The position numbers were made by a program, and so were the translations under genes. A stretch of DNA of 37,824 bases from Gammaproteobacteria bacterium (lineage in GTDB: Bacteria; Pseudomonadota; Gammaproteobacteria; Magnimaribacterales; AG-339-G14). The notes below the pieces were generated by a model. That model saw nothing but the letters and a program-made list of their open reading frames with translations. It ran no database searches and was not told the origin of the DNA. This document shows, piece by piece, positions 35,591 to 37,824 of the stretch (position 1 is the first letter of the stretch; every line of letters starts with the position of its first letter). The DNA lies in contig QOPF01000001.1 of NCBI GenBank assembly GCA_003331625.1, forward strand, positions 231,474-269,297. The letters are read 5' to 3'.

Positions 35591-36053
35591 AAAGACATTT
35601 AAGCTACTTTTTCTTTTAACGCTGTGCATAAGTGCAGGGGTTGCTAGTGCTTATACACCATTAAAAAATATCAAAGTAGTGGATGGCGATACCATTAGAG
35701 CTGAAGCCAAAGGACAAGAAATAAAAATCCGTTTGGTTGAAATAGATGCTCCAGAAATGGATCAGCCATTTGGCTTGCAATCAAAAAATTTTTTAAACAG
35801 ATTATTGTATAAAAAAAATGTCACTCTAGTTGCTCAAGGTGAAGATCGATATGGTCGAGTTTTAGGAAATATTTTTTCTGATGAAATCAATGTAAATCTG
35901 CTAATGGTGAAGTATGGTATGGCTTGGGTTTATGAAAAGTATGCAAAAAATTCATCCCTTTTCAAACATCAAGCTCAAGCTCAAGAAGAGAAATTAGGTA
36001 TATGGAAAACCAAAGAACCAATGGCGCCTTGGGTGTGGCGCAGACAAAATTGA
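35586..36053 (+). CDS. Secreted staphylococcal-nuclease-like protein (thermonuclease family)
   Basis: Secreted or periplasmic calcium-dependent nuclease of 155 aa. A signal peptide (about 1-22) ends in ASA. The nuclease core keeps the key residues at the spacing of staphylococcal nuclease: Asp33/Asp35 in VVDGDT, Arg49, Asp54 and Glu57 in IRLVEIDAPE, and Arg91 in DRYGR. The start is a GTG at 35586 inside a 7-bp tandem repeat, 6 nt after the lipoprotein stop and in the same frame. No ribosome site is evident, so coupling or reinitiation is likely. Confidence 0.9.
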   Translation: MTKTFKLLFLLTLCISAGVASAYTPLKNIKVVDGDTIRAEAKGQEIKIRLVEIDAPEMDQPFGLQSKNFLNRLLYKKNVTLVAQGEDRYGRVLGNIFSDEINVNLLMVKYGMAWVYEKYAKNSSLFKHQAQAQEEKLGIWKTKEPMAPWVWRRQN

Positions 36054-36067
36054 TTTAAACTTATTTT

Positions 36068-37087
36068 ATGCAAGCTTTTTTCATCAAACTTCTATTTAAA
36101 TTGCCTAAGAGTCTGCTTATAAGGTGGTCTGGTAAAGAGCAAATTGTTAAAGGTTATCGAAAGCTTGATCCTGGTTTTCAATATTTATTAAAACTTTTTG
36201 AAGACAGAGATGCACAAGTGGATTTTACAAAACCGGCAGCCGAAGTAAGAAAAGGTTTTGATGAAGGCAGAAACGTAATTGCCTCCTCTCTTCCCTCTAA
36301 TATAAAAACTAAAGATCACTTCATTCAAGTTGATGGAGCGGAAATAAAAATCAGAGAATATGCTCCTGAATCTATTGGCAATATCTATCCGGCTTTAGTT
36401 TTTTTTCATGGTGGTGGATGGGTCCTTGGAAGCATTGATACCCATGAAGCGTTTACTGGTTTTCTAGCAAAAGAATTAAAGGCAAAAGTTTTTTCTGTTG
36501 ACTATCGCTTGGCACCTGAACATCCCTTTCCCATTCCATTAGAAGATTGTAAAGCCGCTTTTAATTGGGTAAAGAAAAATGCTTCAGACCTTGGCATCAA
36601 TCCGAATCGAGTTTCTGTTGGAGGGGATAGCGCTGGGGGAAACTTAGCAGCTGCTTTATGCATTAAATGTCAGCAAGAAAGCGTGTCAATGCCAAAAGCA
36701 CAGCTTTTAATATATCCCGTGACCGATCTTAATCTGGAACAACCTTCAATAGATGAAATGGCGGAAGGCTTCTTTTTAACAAAAGAGGCCATGCAGTTCT
36801 TTAGAAATCAGTATTTAGAAAATGAGAATCAGATTAAAGATCCTTTGGTTTCACCTCTTTTAGCAGATGATCTTTCAAATCATCCGGCTGCGGTTGTAGC
36901 GACAGCCGGCTTTGACCCTCTTCGTGATGAAGGTGATAAATACGCCCAAGCCTTGCGCCAGGCAAATGTAGAAATCTATCATCGAACACATGACAGCTAC
37001 ATTCATGGATTTGTAAATATGATGATGATAAATGGCGTCGATCACGCGTTAAAAAGAATTTGCGACGATTTTCGAAAGATTTTTTAG
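36068..37087 (+). CDS. Alpha/beta hydrolase, hormone-sensitive-lipase family esterase
   Basis: Cytoplasmic esterase of 339 aa in the HSL/Aes group. It shows the oxyanion motif HGGGW (114-118), the nucleophile elbow GGDSAGG (Ser188), and the acid and base in FDPLRDEG (Asp283) and HGFVN (His313). Preferred substrates are probably short acyl esters. The first ~80 residues form the family's N-terminal cap. It starts 14 nt after the nuclease gene. The stop codon lies in the left arm of an inverted repeat. Confidence 0.93.
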   Translation: MQAFFIKLLFKLPKSLLIRWSGKEQIVKGYRKLDPGFQYLLKLFEDRDAQVDFTKPAAEVRKGFDEGRNVIASSLPSNIKTKDHFIQVDGAEIKIREYAPESIGNIYPALVFFHGGGWVLGSIDTHEAFTGFLAKELKAKVFSVDYRLAPEHPFPIPLEDCKAAFNWVKKNASDLGINPNRVSVGGDSAGGNLAAALCIKCQQESVSMPKAQLLIYPVTDLNLEQPSIDEMAEGFFLTKEAMQFFRNQYLENENQIKDPLVSPLLADDLSNHPAAVVATAGFDPLRDEGDKYAQALRQANVEIYHRTHDSYIHGFVNMMMINGVDHALKRICDDFRKIF

Positions 37088-37114
37088 AGGAAAGACATAG
37101 CCTTCCCTCTAAAA
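37082..37114. terminator. Inverted repeat between convergent genes
   Basis: A 9-bp perfect inverted repeat, TTTTAGAGG and CCTCTAAAA, at 37082-37090 and 37106-37114 lies in the short spacer between the esterase (+) and the unknown secreted protein gene (-), covering the esterase stop. It may act as a two-way terminator. The arms have T before and A after the stem on either strand, the reverse of a classical intrinsic terminator, so the call is tentative. Confidence 0.4.
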
Positions 37115-37116
37115 GG

Positions 37117-37542
37117 TTAAAATGGATAGAAAGTCATTTCCAAAGTTTCATCGGTTAAGTTCAATTTAGAAATACAAAAATTTCTGTTTCCATCAGTTAC
37201 GTCATCTAGCGAATGGAAGGTAATGATATTCCCTTCCCTCTTCCAGACTCCATGACGTGGAGCGGAGTTACGCGTGCCGTCATCTGCAATACCAACGCCT
37301 CTTCCAATGAATGATCCTTGAGAGCCAAAATTTGGGTTGTCTCTTCTTAAATTATAAGTAAGAAAGACTTTTCCATATCGGCCTGCTTTACTGGACACAT
37401 TTATCACTCCGCCTTGATCAGTCAAAGAAATTGAAGTTACTTTGCCAGACAAAGTAAATTTCTCATCTGCAGAAACAGTAAGCCCAAACATACTGATCGA
37501 GCAAAAAATAGCAATTGTTAATAAAGTAATTTTTTTATACAT
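37117..37542 (-). CDS. Secreted protein of unknown function
   Basis: I do not recognise this 141-aa protein. An N-terminal signal peptide (about 1-25, ending LTVSA) is followed by about 115 residues that look all-beta, with GKVTSISLTDQGGVINVSS, a glycine-rich middle and alternating hydrophobic strands at the end (KLNLTDETLEMTF). One cysteine remains in the mature part. A strong AAGGAG ribosome site precedes the ATG. It is divergent from another secreted protein gene across 77 bp, hinting at related roles. Confidence 0.8.
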   Translation of the reverse strand: MYKKITLLTIAIFCSISMFGLTVSADEKFTLSGKVTSISLTDQGGVINVSSKAGRYGKVFLTYNLRRDNPNFGSQGSFIGRGVGIADDGTRNSAPRHGVWKREGNIITFHSLDDVTDGNRNFCISKLNLTDETLEMTFYPF

Positions 37543-37619
37543 TTTTTTCTCCTTAAAATATTATGATAATTGATTTCAAATTATATAAAATTAATTTTTT
37601 AAAATAATTAGGAGAAACA
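37543..37619. promoter_or_regulatory. Divergent promoter region of two secreted-protein genes
   Basis: A 77-bp extremely AT-rich spacer that must hold both promoters. Strong ribosome sites, AAGGAG on the minus strand and AGGAG on the plus strand, lie next to each gene. Several TATA-like hexamers are present and none can be singled out. Confidence 0.4.
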
Positions 37620-37824
37620 ATGAAATTATTTTTTTACTCAATCATTGCAATTTTTGCCGTAGGCTCATTATTTGCCGATGATCACTCAAACACCTCGCAA
37701 GCAGGTCTTCCAGAAGGAGGGTTTTCTACTTTCCATGTCGTGGCTGAAGATCCATATGCTTACATCGATTATTTGAAATCTAATCCTGAATCACTGTCTG
37801 GTAATGGTTCAGATATAGTTGGCT
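37620..37824 (+). CDS. Secreted protein, truncated by window end
   Basis: The ATG at 37620 has an AGGAG site 5 nt upstream and opens a frame of 68 codons with no stop before the window ends. It begins MKLFFYSIIAIFAVGSLFA, a signal peptide probably cut before DDHS. The mature start (FSTFHVVAEDPYAYIDYLKSN) suggests a small alpha/beta domain of the dimeric-barrel sort, but this is a guess from a fragment. Confidence 0.75.
   Translation, partial: MKLFFYSIIAIFAVGSLFADDHSNTSQAGLPEGGFSTFHVVAEDPYAYIDYLKSNPESLSGNGSDIVG

Overview
The window is AT-rich, gene-dense bacterial DNA with very short intergenic gaps and many overlapping or 1-3 nt spaced genes. The neighbourhoods are typical of Gammaproteobacteria: orn/miaB-phoH-ybeY-corC, ubiE-ubiB-hisE-tatABC, tkt-pgk-fba next to metK-ahcY, argH-lptM-lysA-dapF-DUF484-xerC-yigB, and dsbA-cytochrome c4/engB/polA. 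AT richness, tight packing and small operons suggest a streamlined marine gammaproteobacterium of the SAR86 kind; that placement is inference. No tRNA, rRNA, CRISPR array, transposase or prophage gene was seen. No gene-free stretch exceeds about 150 bases.

Layout. 1-2294: truncated catalase-peroxidase gene katG (-) divergent from an OxyR-type regulator (+). 2301-6552 (-): orn, miaB, phoH, ybeY, corC (RNA turnover, tRNA modification, ribosome maturation). 6588-10278 (+): ubiE, ubiB, hisE, tatA, tatB, tatC (ubiquinone synthesis, histidine synthesis, twin-arginine export); tatA is only 58 codons. 10283-14426 (-): tkt, pgk and a eukaryote-type class I aldolase. 14502-22825 (+): metK, ahcY, argH, a 39-aa LptM-like lipoprotein, lysA, dapF, DUF484, xerC and a HAD phosphatase. 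22820-23753 (-): pseudoazurin-like blue copper protein overlapping a cytochrome c5. 23864-30075 (-): cytochrome c4, dsbA, a CitE lyase / MaoC hydratase / class III CoA-transferase triad, a winged-helix methyltransferase and hflX, nearly without gaps. 30149-34996: engB (+) converging on polA (-), then dsbB and a short rmuC (+). 35106-37824: accessory envelope/secreted genes: lipoprotein, secreted nuclease, HSL-family esterase, an unknown secreted protein and a truncated secreted protein.

How the genes fit. Most of the window is housekeeping. The parts that deserve attention are the three-gene CoA pathway, which best fits C5-dicarboxylate (itaconate/mesaconate-type) breakdown to acetyl-CoA and pyruvate; the pseudoazurin/cytochrome c5 pair, where the copper protein carries an N-terminal cysteine-containing leader that I associate with c5-type cytochromes; a perfect 10-bp inverted repeat at the position where Spot 42 RNA lies in enterics (between polA and engB); an interlocked pair of inverted repeats before the pseudoazurin gene; a dyad over the metK/tkt divergent promoter; and a 3x7-bp repeat that carries both the stop of one gene and the GTG start of the next. 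I did not find convincing evidence for a wholly new multi-gene system.
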